A DNA stretch of 8,840 nucleotides from an uncultured Helicobacteraceae bacterium (GTDB taxonomy: Bacteria > Campylobacterota > Campylobacteria > Campylobacterales > Sulfurimonadaceae). Shown one piece after another: positions 1 through 6,632 of the stretch (the first letter of the stretch is position 1; the number at the start of each line of letters is the position of its first letter). The position numbers and the translations under genes are program-made. Where the stretch lies: positions 1 to 8,840 of the forward strand of contig CAIUZU010000103.1 of NCBI GenBank assembly GCA_903903705.1. Reading direction: 5' to 3'. The notes beneath the pieces were generated by a model. The model worked only from the letters and a program-made list of their open reading frames with translations. It was not told the origin of the DNA and ran no database searches.

Positions 1-1760
1 ATGGACTTAAAGAGTTGGAGTATCGCGGTTATGATTCGGCAGGCATAGCCGTCTTACAAAACGGCAACTTTTCAAACTACAAAGCAGTCGGAAAGCTGAT
101 AAACCTTGAAGAAAAGACAAAAGATTTTATAACAGAGGGTTTTGCAATCGGTATCGGTCACACAAGATGGGCAACTCACGGAAAACCGACCGAGTTAAAT
201 GCACATCCTCATTTAGGCGAATTTTCTTATGTAGTTCATAACGGAATTATTGAGAACTATGCAGAGCTGAAAAAAGAGTTACAAAGCAGCGGAGTAACAT
301 TTTTAAGCCAGACAGATACCGAGGTTATCGTACATCTATTTGAAAAAAATCAAAAAAATTCAACAAATTCTCTTGAAGCATTCGCCAGAACCATAAAAGA
401 GCTTCATGGAGCTTATGCAATTTTGCTTGTAACAAAATCAGAGAGCGACACTATCTTTTTTGCAAAACACGGCTCACCGATGTTAGTCGGCATAAACGGC
501 GAGGATGAAAAATATTTTGCATCTTCAGATACTCCGCTTATCGGTCATTGCCAAAATGTAAATTACTTTGAAGACGGCGACTATGGATATGTAACTCCAA
601 AAACAATAGCCATATATGATAAAAACGGGGTAAAAAAAGAGGCTAAATTTACATCTCTTTCACAAAATAAACTTTCCGCTCAAAAAGAGGGATATAGATT
701 TTTTATGGAAAAAGAGATCTACGAGCAGAGCGTCGTAATCTCAGACACTTTGATGGGAAGACTCAGCGATAAAGAGATTATTTTTGATGAGCTTGATACT
801 ACGCTATTTGATGGCATAAACGAGATAAAACTTTGTGCATGCGGAACATCTTATCATGCTGCCATGAGTGCATCATACCTTTTTGAGAGATACTCAAAGA
901 TAAGAACTTCTTTAGAGATAGCAAGCGAGTTTAGATACCGAAATCCGATTATGAGCAAAGATACTCTTTTTGTAGTGATTTCTCAAAGCGGCGAGACTGC
1001 CGACACACTAGAAACTCTGAAGATGGCAAAAGCTGCAGGACTAAAAACTTTAGTTATCTGTAATGTCGACAACTCATCAATGGTTAGACTTGCCGATGCA
1101 ACTATTTTAACAAGAGCGGGAATAGAAAAAGGTGTAGCTTCTACAAAAGCGTTTGCTACGCAAGTAACTGTTTTTTGGATGCTCTCTCTTTACATTGCAA
1201 AACTCAAAAATTCACTGGGTGAGAGCCAAATTGCAAAACACATCTCTCTTCTTCGTGAAATTCCCTCTCATGTAAAAGTAACGGACGATATGCATGAACG
1301 CATTAAGAGATTGTCAAAAAGATATCTTCATGGACACGGCTTCTTCTTTATAGGTAGAGATATTTTTTATCCTCTTGCTCTTGAGGGCGCACTTAAACTC
1401 AAAGAGATTTCATATATGCATGCGGAAGGATATCCGGCAGGAGAGATGAAACATGGTCCTATTGCTTTGGCAGATCCTGAGCTATTTACTATCGCACTGT
1501 TACCGAAACATCTTCATTATGAAAAAACAAAAAGCAATGTAGAAGAGTTGAGTGCAAGAGACTCTACTATTTGCGCAATCAGCCAAATCCCATTTGATAA
1601 AGCGGATGATTTTATAGAGATATCTCCGTGTAGCGATTATATGTTGGAGTTTTTTGAGATGATGACAGTCGTTCAACTACTCTCTTTGGAAATATCAATA
1701 AGACTAGGAAATGATGTTGATATGCCAAGAAATTTAGCAAAAAGCGTTACAGTTGAATAA
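1..1760 (+). CDS. glmS: Glutamine--fructose-6-phosphate aminotransferase (isomerizing), 5' end cut by window edge
   Basis: GlmS makes glucosamine-6-phosphate from fructose-6-phosphate and glutamine, the first step to UDP-GlcNAc for peptidoglycan and LPS. The reading frame is already open at base 3 (GLKELEYRGYDSAG), so the gene starts upstream; about 19-20 residues including the catalytic N-terminal Cys are missing by comparison with E. coli GlmS, and 585 residues are visible. The glutaminase domain shows GHTRWATHG (about visible residues 52-60), HNGIIENY and SQTDTEV. Two SIS sugar-isomerase domains follow: CGTSYHAA and SQSGETADTLETL (about 280-340), then SYMHAEGYPAGEMKHGP (about 470-485) carrying the Glu and His used in isomerisation. 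The C-terminus ends PRNLAKSVTVE, the family's typical tail with its active-site Lys. The TTG at base 15 is an internal Leu codon and not a start. Nothing looks damaged; total length would be about 605 residues, normal for the family. Confidence 0.97.
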   Translation, partial: GLKELEYRGYDSAGIAVLQNGNFSNYKAVGKLINLEEKTKDFITEGFAIGIGHTRWATHGKPTELNAHPHLGEFSYVVHNGIIENYAELKKELQSSGVTFLSQTDTEVIVHLFEKNQKNSTNSLEAFARTIKELHGAYAILLVTKSESDTIFFAKHGSPMLVGINGEDEKYFASSDTPLIGHCQNVNYFEDGDYGYVTPKTIAIYDKNGVKKEAKFTSLSQNKLSAQKEGYRFFMEKEIYEQSVVISDTLMGRLSDKEIIFDELDTTLFDGINEIKLCACGTSYHAAMSASYLFERYSKIRTSLEIASEFRYRNPIMSKDTLFVVISQSGETADTLETLKMAKAAGLKTLVICNVDNSSMVRLADATILTRAGIEKGVASTKAFATQVTVFWMLSLYIAKLKNSLGESQIAKHISLLREIPSHVKVTDDMHERIKRLSKRYLHGHGFFFIGRDIFYPLALEGALKLKEISYMHAEGYPAGEMKHGPIALADPELFTIALLPKHLHYEKTKSNVEELSARDSTICAISQIPFDKADDFIEISPCSDYMLEFFEMMTVVQLLSLEISIRLGNDVDMPRNLAKSVTVE

Positions 1761-1837
1761 TTAATTGTTTTTTTAAACTAAATTTATATTTTATTAGATA
1801 TTATTGTCACAAAAATTAATATAAAGTGATTTTCATA

Positions 1838-3685
1838 ATGACAACAAAATCTAAACTTCTGCTTATTGTTACGCTTATGCTTATTGGTTTAACTGCGGCA
1901 ACTATTGTCAATACTTCTCTTAATTTCAGAGAGTATAGCATCAACAGTGCCGTTGATAAATCACAAATGGCCGCAAATATCGTAAAAGACGGCTTAACTG
2001 CCCACATGGTAAACGGCATAATGGATAAGAGACAGTACTTCTTAGACAAGATCGCAACAAGCAACAATATAAAATCTCTATGGATTGCAAGAGGGGAGAA
2101 TGTTATTTCTCAATACGGTGAAGGTTTAAACACAGAGTCAGTTAGAGATGCAATTGATAAGGAAGTTTTAAAAACCGGAGAAAGCATACAAAGAGTAGTA
2201 GAAAATTCAAAAGAGACCACGCTAAGAGTTACAATTCCTTATAAAGCATCAACACCCGTCGATAACACAAATTGTATCTCATGTCATAATGTAAACAGAG
2301 GTGACACTCTTGGAATTATAAGCATGGAGTTTGATATAAGCGAAATGCGAAGCAGCGGAATGATGACTATTCTTAAAATTTTAGGGATAAATATTTTATT
2401 TATAGTTATTGTTCTTATGCTTATAAACTACTTTGTAACACCGTACATGAATCTCTTTTCAAATATGCAAGAGGGTATAAAAAAAGCATATAGCGGAGAT
2501 TTTACTCATGAATTTGCATCAAAGGTAGGCGGAGACGCTAAAAATGTCGTAGAACAGATGAACTCTCTCTTTCGCAAAATGCAAGAGACCTTTGGAAATA
2601 TAAAATATAATCTTGCAACTTTCATTCCTCAAGGAAGCGTCTCCTCGAGCGATCCGTTACATGAAGCAAAAACAATTATCAGCGAACTCTCAGATATTTA
2701 CAAATTCAAAAAAACTATTGAGTTAGACGGCTCAAAAGATGAAGTATACGGAAGAATAATAGATATTTTAAAACTCAAATACCACGTCGGTCATTTTGCT
2801 TTTTTTGAAGTAAATAATGTAACAGCAGAGAGAAAATTAATCTATACAACTGAAGAAAAAACTATGTGCTTTGAAAAAACCAATAAAAATGCACTAAACT
2901 GCAGAGCATTTAGAACAAGCAGCGTAACAATCTCTACAGAGTTTCCAAACCTTTGTAAAGCTTGTTTAGATACAGATATCAACTATGTGTGTATACCATT
3001 TACGATAAACCACGACATCTCATTAACAGTCTCTATGACATCCGACAAGATAGAAGAAGTAGATCTGATGAAGAAAAATATCTCAAGTATTAAGCACTAT
3101 CTTGAAGCTGCAAAACCTGTTATTGAGAGCCAGATTTTAATGGAAAAATTAAAAGACACATCTCTTCGTGACGGTATGACCGGACTTTATAACAGACGAT
3201 TTTTAGATGAGTTCATTGACAAAATATTGAGCCAAGCGAGTAGAAGCAATGATACTTACGCAGTTTTAATGCTTGATGTAGACTTCTTTAAAATGGTAAA
3301 TGACACCTATGGACATGATGTAGGAGACAAGGTAATCGTTGCACTTTCTAAAATCTTAAAAAATAGTATCCGCGAATCTGATTTGGCAATTCGCTACGGC
3401 GGAGAAGAGTTCTTGATTATGCTTCATAACGCAAATGACGAGGGAATGAGAAGCGTTGCGGCTAAAATACATTCCGAGTTTGCAAAGCTCTCTTTTGATG
3501 TAGGTACAGGTGAGCCTCTGAGAAAAACCATAAGTATAGGTATAGCAAAATTCCCGATGGACGGCGACACAATTTGGAAATGTATAAAGTATGCGGATAC
3601 AGCTCTCTATGAAGCAAAAAATACGGGAAGAAACAAAATAGTAGAATTTAAAGCCGATATGTTTAAAAGCGGAGAAGATTTTTAA
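1838..3685 (+). CDS. Membrane diguanylate cyclase with periplasmic haem-c motif and cysteine-rich GAF-like domain
   Basis: Predicted sensor enzyme making c-di-GMP from two GTP. Numbering is from the ATG at 1838 (615 aa). TM1 lies at about 7-25, then a periplasmic domain to about 178 with a CISCH haem-c attachment motif (C146, C149, H150), TM2 at about 179-200, and a HAMP-like linker to about 255. A GAF-like domain at about 290-427 carries five cysteines (C344, C355, C373, C376, C385). The GGDEF domain begins near 440: DGMTGLYNRR, metal-binding LDVDFFK, catalytic GGEEF at 521-525, and an RESD inhibitory I-site (512-515) exactly five residues before it, so an active, product-inhibited enzyme is expected. 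No EAL domain is present. An in-frame GTG at 1826 would add four residues; the ATG was chosen because weak SD-like AAGTGA precedes it and it gives a cleaner membrane-anchor N-terminus. The gene stands 77 bp after glmS; a possible -10 (TATTAT, 1799-1804) suggests its own promoter. The ligand is not known. Confidence 0.9.
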   Translation: MTTKSKLLLIVTLMLIGLTAATIVNTSLNFREYSINSAVDKSQMAANIVKDGLTAHMVNGIMDKRQYFLDKIATSNNIKSLWIARGENVISQYGEGLNTESVRDAIDKEVLKTGESIQRVVENSKETTLRVTIPYKASTPVDNTNCISCHNVNRGDTLGIISMEFDISEMRSSGMMTILKILGINILFIVIVLMLINYFVTPYMNLFSNMQEGIKKAYSGDFTHEFASKVGGDAKNVVEQMNSLFRKMQETFGNIKYNLATFIPQGSVSSSDPLHEAKTIISELSDIYKFKKTIELDGSKDEVYGRIIDILKLKYHVGHFAFFEVNNVTAERKLIYTTEEKTMCFEKTNKNALNCRAFRTSSVTISTEFPNLCKACLDTDINYVCIPFTINHDISLTVSMTSDKIEEVDLMKKNISSIKHYLEAAKPVIESQILMEKLKDTSLRDGMTGLYNRRFLDEFIDKILSQASRSNDTYAVLMLDVDFFKMVNDTYGHDVGDKVIVALSKILKNSIRESDLAIRYGGEEFLIMLHNANDEGMRSVAAKIHSEFAKLSFDVGTGEPLRKTISIGIAKFPMDGDTIWKCIKYADTALYEAKNTGRNKIVEFKADMFKSGEDF

Positions 3686-3699
3686 TCACTGATGTTACA

Positions 3700-3745
3700 C
3701 ACTAAAACGAACACGTCCGTTTTAGTGGCAGGGACAAATGTCCCT
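3700..3745. repeat. Two adjacent perfect inverted repeats in the convergent gap
   Basis: The first is a 10-bp perfect stem, CACTAAAACG at 3700-3709 paired with CGTTTTAGTG at 3718-3727. On the minus-strand RNA it can extend to 12 bp (one G-U) closing on a CGTG tetraloop. The second is AGGGACA at 3730-3736 paired with TGTCCCT at 3739-3745, in practice 6 bp around an AAAT loop. They begin 14 bases after the diguanylate cyclase stop codon. Neither is followed by a T-tract, so a classic intrinsic terminator is not evident, although transcript-end stabilisation or termination between these convergent genes is plausible. Confidence 0.75.
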
Positions 3746-3762
3746 ACAACCCCCTAAAGCTA

Positions 3763-3781
3763 CGAAAAACTTTGTTTTTTG
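3763..3781. repeat. Short A/T-rich hairpin in the convergent gap
   Basis: CGAAAAAC (3763-3770) can pair with GTTTTTTG (3774-3781) around a TTT loop, giving 8 pairs with one G-U. It lies between the two other hairpin pairs. Stability is modest because the stem is mostly A-T; it could be part of a bidirectional transcription stop for the convergent genes, but that is inference. Confidence 0.4.
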
Positions 3782-3790
3782 AGAATTACA

Positions 3791-3852
3791 AGGTGCGAAC
3801 GAGGAAGCATACTTGAAGTATGTGACGAGTTGAGCAACGCAGCAAGTGCGTT
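3791..3852. repeat. Second inverted-repeat pair, possible dispersed intergenic repeat
   Basis: Two further stems lie here: CATACT (3808-3813) with AGTATG (3817-3822) around TGA, and AACGCA (3836-3841) with TGCGTT (3847-3852) around GCAAG. The copies of ACGAG on either side of the first stem (3799-3803 and 3825-3829) form a short direct repeat. The composition (richer in G+C than the rest of the gap) and stacked hairpins resemble REP-like intergenic repeats found between convergent genes. Only one copy is inside the window, so repetition in the genome is not shown. It ends 18 bases beyond the mrp stop codon and could also form the 3' end of the mrp transcript. Confidence 0.5.
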
Positions 3853-3870
3853 ACTACTTTAATTTTTAAA

Positions 3871-4983
3871 CTAGTGCTTAGTGCTGCAAGCAGACACACC
3901 AGGAGGTGTCGTCGGTTGGACACTCTCATTGCTTGCTCCGCCTTGCGCATTTACAGCTTCGATAGTAGCCCAGATAGACTCCGCAGCAGCCATATAGCGT
4001 TTTGCACTCTCACTTGTAGGATTTACAAAAGTAATAGGTTTACCCTCATCTCCGCCGGTTCTGATACTTTGCTCTATTGGAATCTCTGCAATTACTTTAG
4101 TGTCGAACTCTTTAGCCATAGGCTCTGAAGTCCCTTTTCCAAAAATATCATACTCGACACCTGTGTCAGGTGCGATGAAACCGCTCATATTTTCAATCAC
4201 ACCCGCTATTGGAATATTTAATTTTTTAAACATATCAAGTGAACGACGAGAGTCATCAAGAGAGACTCCTTGTGGAGTAGTAACCGTTAAACCTGCAGTT
4301 ACAGGTACGCTTTGAGCTAATGTAAGCTGAGCGTCTCCTGTTCCCGGAGGCATATCGATAACTAAAACATCTAAATCACTCCAGAGTATATCTCTTAAAA
4401 ACTGCTCTATTGCTTTCATGATCATAGCTCCACGCCACATAAGAGATTGACCCGGTTCCATCAAAGAACCCATTGACATAACTTCAATTCCATACGCTTT
4501 TATAGGAAGAACTTTGTTTCCGGTTACTTCAGGTTTGATATCTGCAATTCCCATCATACGAGGAATATTTGGACCGTAAATATCAGCATCCAAAAGACCC
4601 ACTTTTTTCCCTTGTGCAGCAAGTGCAATGGCAATATTAACAGAAGTTGTCGATTTGCCTACTCCGCCCTTGCCTGAACTTACCATCAAAAAGTTTTTGA
4701 TATGCGGTGCTATATTTTTGCTTTTTGGTTTTGCCGCTTCGGGCATTTTTGGAGCTTTTATATTTACGCTGATACTGCCTGCACCGACTGCTTTTAGCTC
4801 TTTAGTCGCATCATCTGTTATCTGCTGTGCAACTTCAGGTGCACTTGAAGTAATCTCTACATTAAAACTAACATCATTTCCACTGATTTCTATACTATTT
4901 ACAAAACCAAAAGTTACTATATCTTTGGTAAAACCCGGATATAAAACTTTTGACAGTGCTGAATTTACAATATCTTTAGTCAT
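3871..4983 (-). CDS. mrp: Mrp/ApbC-type P-loop ATPase, Fe-S cluster carrier lacking the CXXC motif
   Basis: Mrp/NBP35-family ATPase (370 aa), cytoplasmic, thought to bind and hand over [4Fe-4S] clusters to target enzymes. An N-terminal MIP18/DUF59-like domain (about 1-78) is joined by a Lys/Pro-rich linker to the ATPase: deviant Walker A SGKGGVGKST at 103-112, LLDADIYGPNIPRM at 130-143, and Walker B-like VIDMPPGTGDAQLT at 208-221. After ENMSGF (264-269), where ApbC proteins usually have CXXC, this protein has APDT (271-274). Its only cysteine is C366 in a short tail ending ACSTKH. The start is supported by AGGAAA (complement of 4993-4998), nine bases before the ATG. It lies 92 bp downstream of thiC on the same strand, probably cotranscribed or with a weak own promoter. 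Cluster binding through the usual ligands cannot be assumed; cyanobacterial Mrp and plastid HCF101 relatives also depart from CXXC at this place. Confidence 0.95.
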   Translation of the reverse strand: MTKDIVNSALSKVLYPGFTKDIVTFGFVNSIEISGNDVSFNVEITSSAPEVAQQITDDATKELKAVGAGSISVNIKAPKMPEAAKPKSKNIAPHIKNFLMVSSGKGGVGKSTTSVNIAIALAAQGKKVGLLDADIYGPNIPRMMGIADIKPEVTGNKVLPIKAYGIEVMSMGSLMEPGQSLMWRGAMIMKAIEQFLRDILWSDLDVLVIDMPPGTGDAQLTLAQSVPVTAGLTVTTPQGVSLDDSRRSLDMFKKLNIPIAGVIENMSGFIAPDTGVEYDIFGKGTSEPMAKEFDTKVIAEIPIEQSIRTGGDEGKPITFVNPTSESAKRYMAAAESIWATIEAVNAQGGASNESVQPTTPPGVSACSTKH

Positions 4984-4992
4984 ATTTTATGC

Positions 4993-4998
4993 TTTCCT
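4993..4998 (-). promoter_or_regulatory. Ribosome binding site of mrp
   Basis: The minus strand reads AGGAAA followed by GCATAAAAT and then ATG, a good Shine-Dalgarno at a slightly long spacing. It fixes the start at 4983. Confidence 0.7.
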
Positions 4999-5036
4999 AT
5001 ATCTTAAATTTAATTTTATAACTCTACCATAATTAA

Positions 5037-5057
5037 ATAAGACAAAAATTGTCCTAT
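5037..5057 (-). repeat. Hairpin between thiC and mrp
   Basis: In the minus-strand transcript, ATAGGACAA (complement of 5049-5057) can pair with TTGTCTTAT (complement of 5037-5045) around TTT, giving nine pairs with one G-U. It lies 18 bases after the thiC stop and is followed by an AT-rich stretch without a clean U-run. It may attenuate or process the thiC-mrp transcript, or be chance in AT-rich DNA. Confidence 0.4.
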
Positions 5058-5075
5058 ATCAATTAATCTAATTTT

Positions 5076-6458
5076 TTAAGCTTTTTTAGCTTCTCTCTCT
5101 TTTACTTCTCTTGCAATCTGCTCAATCGCTTCAGGATTATCCATGATACTTTGGGTTATCTTGTATGAACAAAACTTCGGTCCGCACATAGAGCAGAACT
5201 CAGCCTCTTTGAAAACATCCTGAGGCAGAGTCTCGTCATGATATTCTCTAGCTCTTTCGCTGTCAAGTGCAAGCTCAAACTGTCTTTTCCAGTCAAATCT
5301 GTATCTTGCATCACTCATCTCATCGTCGATATCTCTAGCACCTTTACGACCTCTTGCAATGTCTGCCGCATGAGCCGCAATTTTATAAGCGATAATTCCC
5401 TCACGTACATCATTTGCATTAGGAAGTCCAAGATGCTCTTTTGGCGTAACATAACAAAGCATACTAGCCCCATGCCATCCACCTACCGCTGCACCGATAG
5501 CCGAACTTATATGGTCATACCCGGCAGCAATATCCGTCACTAAAGGTCCTAAGATATAAAAAGGTGCTTCATGGCAAAGCTCTCTTTGAAGCTTCATGTT
5601 TCGCTCAACCTGATTAAGCGGAACATGCCCCGGTCCTTCAATCATAACCTGAACATTTTTCTCCCATGCACGAAGTGTTAAATCGCCTAAAACTTTAAGC
5701 TCGCCGAGCTGTGCATCATCACTCGCATCCGCCAAACATCCCGGGCGAAGCGAATCACCCAAAGAGAGTGCAACATCATACTTTGCACAAATATCCAAAA
5801 TTTCATCATAAGCCGTATAAAACGGGTTTTCTCTATGGTAATGCATCATCCATGCAGCCATCAAAGAGCCGCCGCGGCTAACGATTCCCATCTTTCTTTT
5901 TGCGATTTTCGGCATAGTCTCTAACAAAAACCCTGCGTGTATCGTAAAGTAACTAACGCCCTGTTTTGCTTGGCGTTCCAAAACCTCAAGCATTACATCT
6001 ATACTTAAATCCTCTATCTTGTTTCCAACATCATGAAGAATTTGATAAATCGGCACTGTTCCGATAGGAATTTTTGAAGCCGCAATTACTGCTTTGCGGA
6101 TCTCATCTAGATCTCCGCCTGTAGATAAATCCATTGCTGTATCGGCTTTGTAGTGTTGTGATACTTGAATTTTTTCTATCTCTCCCTGCACATCTGAAGC
6201 GATTGCGGAAGAGCCTATATTTGCATTTATTTTACATTTTGCTGCTATTCCGATTGCCATCGGTTCAAGTGTTGTGTGATTTACGTTTGCAGGAATTATC
6301 AATCTTCCTCTTGCAATTTCGCTGCGAACCAATTCTGGAGATAAATTTTCTATTTTTGCGACATACTCCATTTCTCCGGTAATTATGCCCTGTTTGGCAT
6401 AGTACATCTGTGTTTTAACGGGGTCACTTTGACGTTTTTTTACCCACTCGGTTCTCAT
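5076..6458 (-). CDS. thiC: Phosphomethylpyrimidine synthase ThiC (short form)
   Basis: ThiC converts 5-aminoimidazole ribotide to 4-amino-5-hydroxymethyl-2-methylpyrimidine phosphate in thiamine synthesis, a radical-SAM reaction using a C-terminal [4Fe-4S] cluster. The protein is 460 aa, without the long N-terminal domain of the roughly 630-aa E. coli form, so it belongs to the short type. Visible signatures are the N-terminal NINHTTLEP-like NVNHTTLEP (58-66), NANIGSS (78-84), SRGGS (194-198), SLGDSLRPG (232-240), MIEGPGHVP (272-280) and the ThiC cluster motif CSMCGPKFC (C422, C425, C430; CX2CX4C). The ATG at 6458 is preceded by GGGAG at six-base spacing. No TPP riboswitch is visible in the 174-bp upstream gap. 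mrp follows 92 bp downstream on the same strand, a sensible partner because ApbC affects ThiC function in Salmonella. The gene is intact, with no sign of transfer. Confidence 0.97.
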   Translation of the reverse strand: MRTEWVKKRQSDPVKTQMYYAKQGIITGEMEYVAKIENLSPELVRSEIARGRLIIPANVNHTTLEPMAIGIAAKCKINANIGSSAIASDVQGEIEKIQVSQHYKADTAMDLSTGGDLDEIRKAVIAASKIPIGTVPIYQILHDVGNKIEDLSIDVMLEVLERQAKQGVSYFTIHAGFLLETMPKIAKRKMGIVSRGGSLMAAWMMHYHRENPFYTAYDEILDICAKYDVALSLGDSLRPGCLADASDDAQLGELKVLGDLTLRAWEKNVQVMIEGPGHVPLNQVERNMKLQRELCHEAPFYILGPLVTDIAAGYDHISSAIGAAVGGWHGASMLCYVTPKEHLGLPNANDVREGIIAYKIAAHAADIARGRKGARDIDDEMSDARYRFDWKRQFELALDSERAREYHDETLPQDVFKEAEFCSMCGPKFCSYKITQSIMDNPEAIEQIAREVKEREAKKA

Positions 6459-6464
6459 TACTTT

Positions 6465-6469
6465 CTCCC
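6465..6469 (-). promoter_or_regulatory. Ribosome binding site of thiC
   Basis: The minus strand reads TGGGAGAAAGTA and then ATG, with GGGAG six bases before the start codon. It supports the start at 6458. Confidence 0.75.
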
Positions 6470-6543
6470 AATTACTAAATATTATTTACATTTAACTGGA
6501 AATATAGTCAAATAAAGTTAATCTAAAATTAATTTCCATCTTG

Positions 6544-6563
6544 AATATTTAGATTTAAATATT
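6544..6563. repeat. AT-rich perfect dyad in the thiC/ispDF divergent region
   Basis: AATATTTA (6544-6551) and TAAATATT (6556-6563) form an 8-bp perfect inverted repeat around GATT. It lies about 45-65 bases upstream of the inferred ispDF transcription start and about 85 bases upstream of thiC, so it could serve as an operator or UP-like element for either gene. All bases of the arms are A or T, so chance is a real alternative. The remainder of this 174-bp gap shows no riboswitch or small gene. Confidence 0.4.
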
Positions 6564-6595
6564 TCTCTCTTAAGATAAAAAAAGCTTTTGGTGTG

Positions 6596-6601
6596 TATAA
6601 T
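6596..6601 (+). promoter_or_regulatory. Sigma70-type -10 box for the ispDF operon
   Basis: A perfect TATAAT preceded by GTGTG lies 31 bases before the ispDF start. No recognisable -35 box stands at normal spacing (AGATAA at 6573-6578), which fits the known epsilonproteobacterial habit of strong -10 boxes with AT-rich upstream DNA instead of a -35. The expected transcription start near 6608 would leave a leader of about 25 bases. The palindrome AAAAGCTTTT (6580-6589) sits just upstream. Confidence 0.65.
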
Positions 6602-6622
6602 TTCGTAACACTTAAAAATTCT

Positions 6623-6627
6623 AGGAG
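6623..6627 (+). promoter_or_regulatory. Ribosome binding site of ispDF (decides TTG start)
   Basis: AGGAG lies five bases before TTG at 6633. The codons after it give SNLTLILLAAGSSTRFG, a normal IspD N-terminus, so the TTG is the true start and no ATG alternative fits. Confidence 0.8.
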
Positions 6628-6632
6628 TTTAA

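Noticed and set aside
15..17. TTG as a possible start of glmS
   Set aside because: The frame is open upstream and encodes GLKEL in register with the family; the conserved N-terminal Cys region lies before the window, so this is an internal codon.
1826..1828. GTG start for the diguanylate cyclase
   Set aside because: No Shine-Dalgarno precedes it; the ATG four codons later has at least a weak one and begins directly at the membrane anchor. The difference is only four residues.
1761..1837. Intrinsic terminator after glmS (run of T at about 1767-1774)
   Set aside because: The T-run has no GC-rich hairpin before it; the surroundings are simply AT-rich.
3693..3699. Exact TGTTACA match to the same recalled box, after the diguanylate cyclase gene
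   Set aside because: It lies between convergent genes with no promoter nearby, and such 7-mers are expected several times by chance.
3692..3757. 21-codon ORF starting ATG inside the convergent gap
   Set aside because: It has no ribosome binding site and its codons are made up of the two inverted repeats, so it is best read as chance in a structured non-coding element.
4628..5032. Open frame of 134 codons on the + strand opposite mrp
   Set aside because: It is antisense to a well-conserved gene, has no recognisable domain or ribosome binding site, and follows from the codon bias of mrp. The same holds for antisense frames at 3874-4315, 5238-5543, 6134-6382, 6835-7101 and 1816-2067.
6604..6610. 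CGTAACA, a near match (complement TGTTACG) to the HP1021 box as I recall it (TGTTWCW), overlapping the inferred ispDF transcription start
   Set aside because: One mismatch in seven bases, and full matches occur inside coding regions of this window about as often as chance predicts. Tempting for autoregulation but not supportable from sequence alone.
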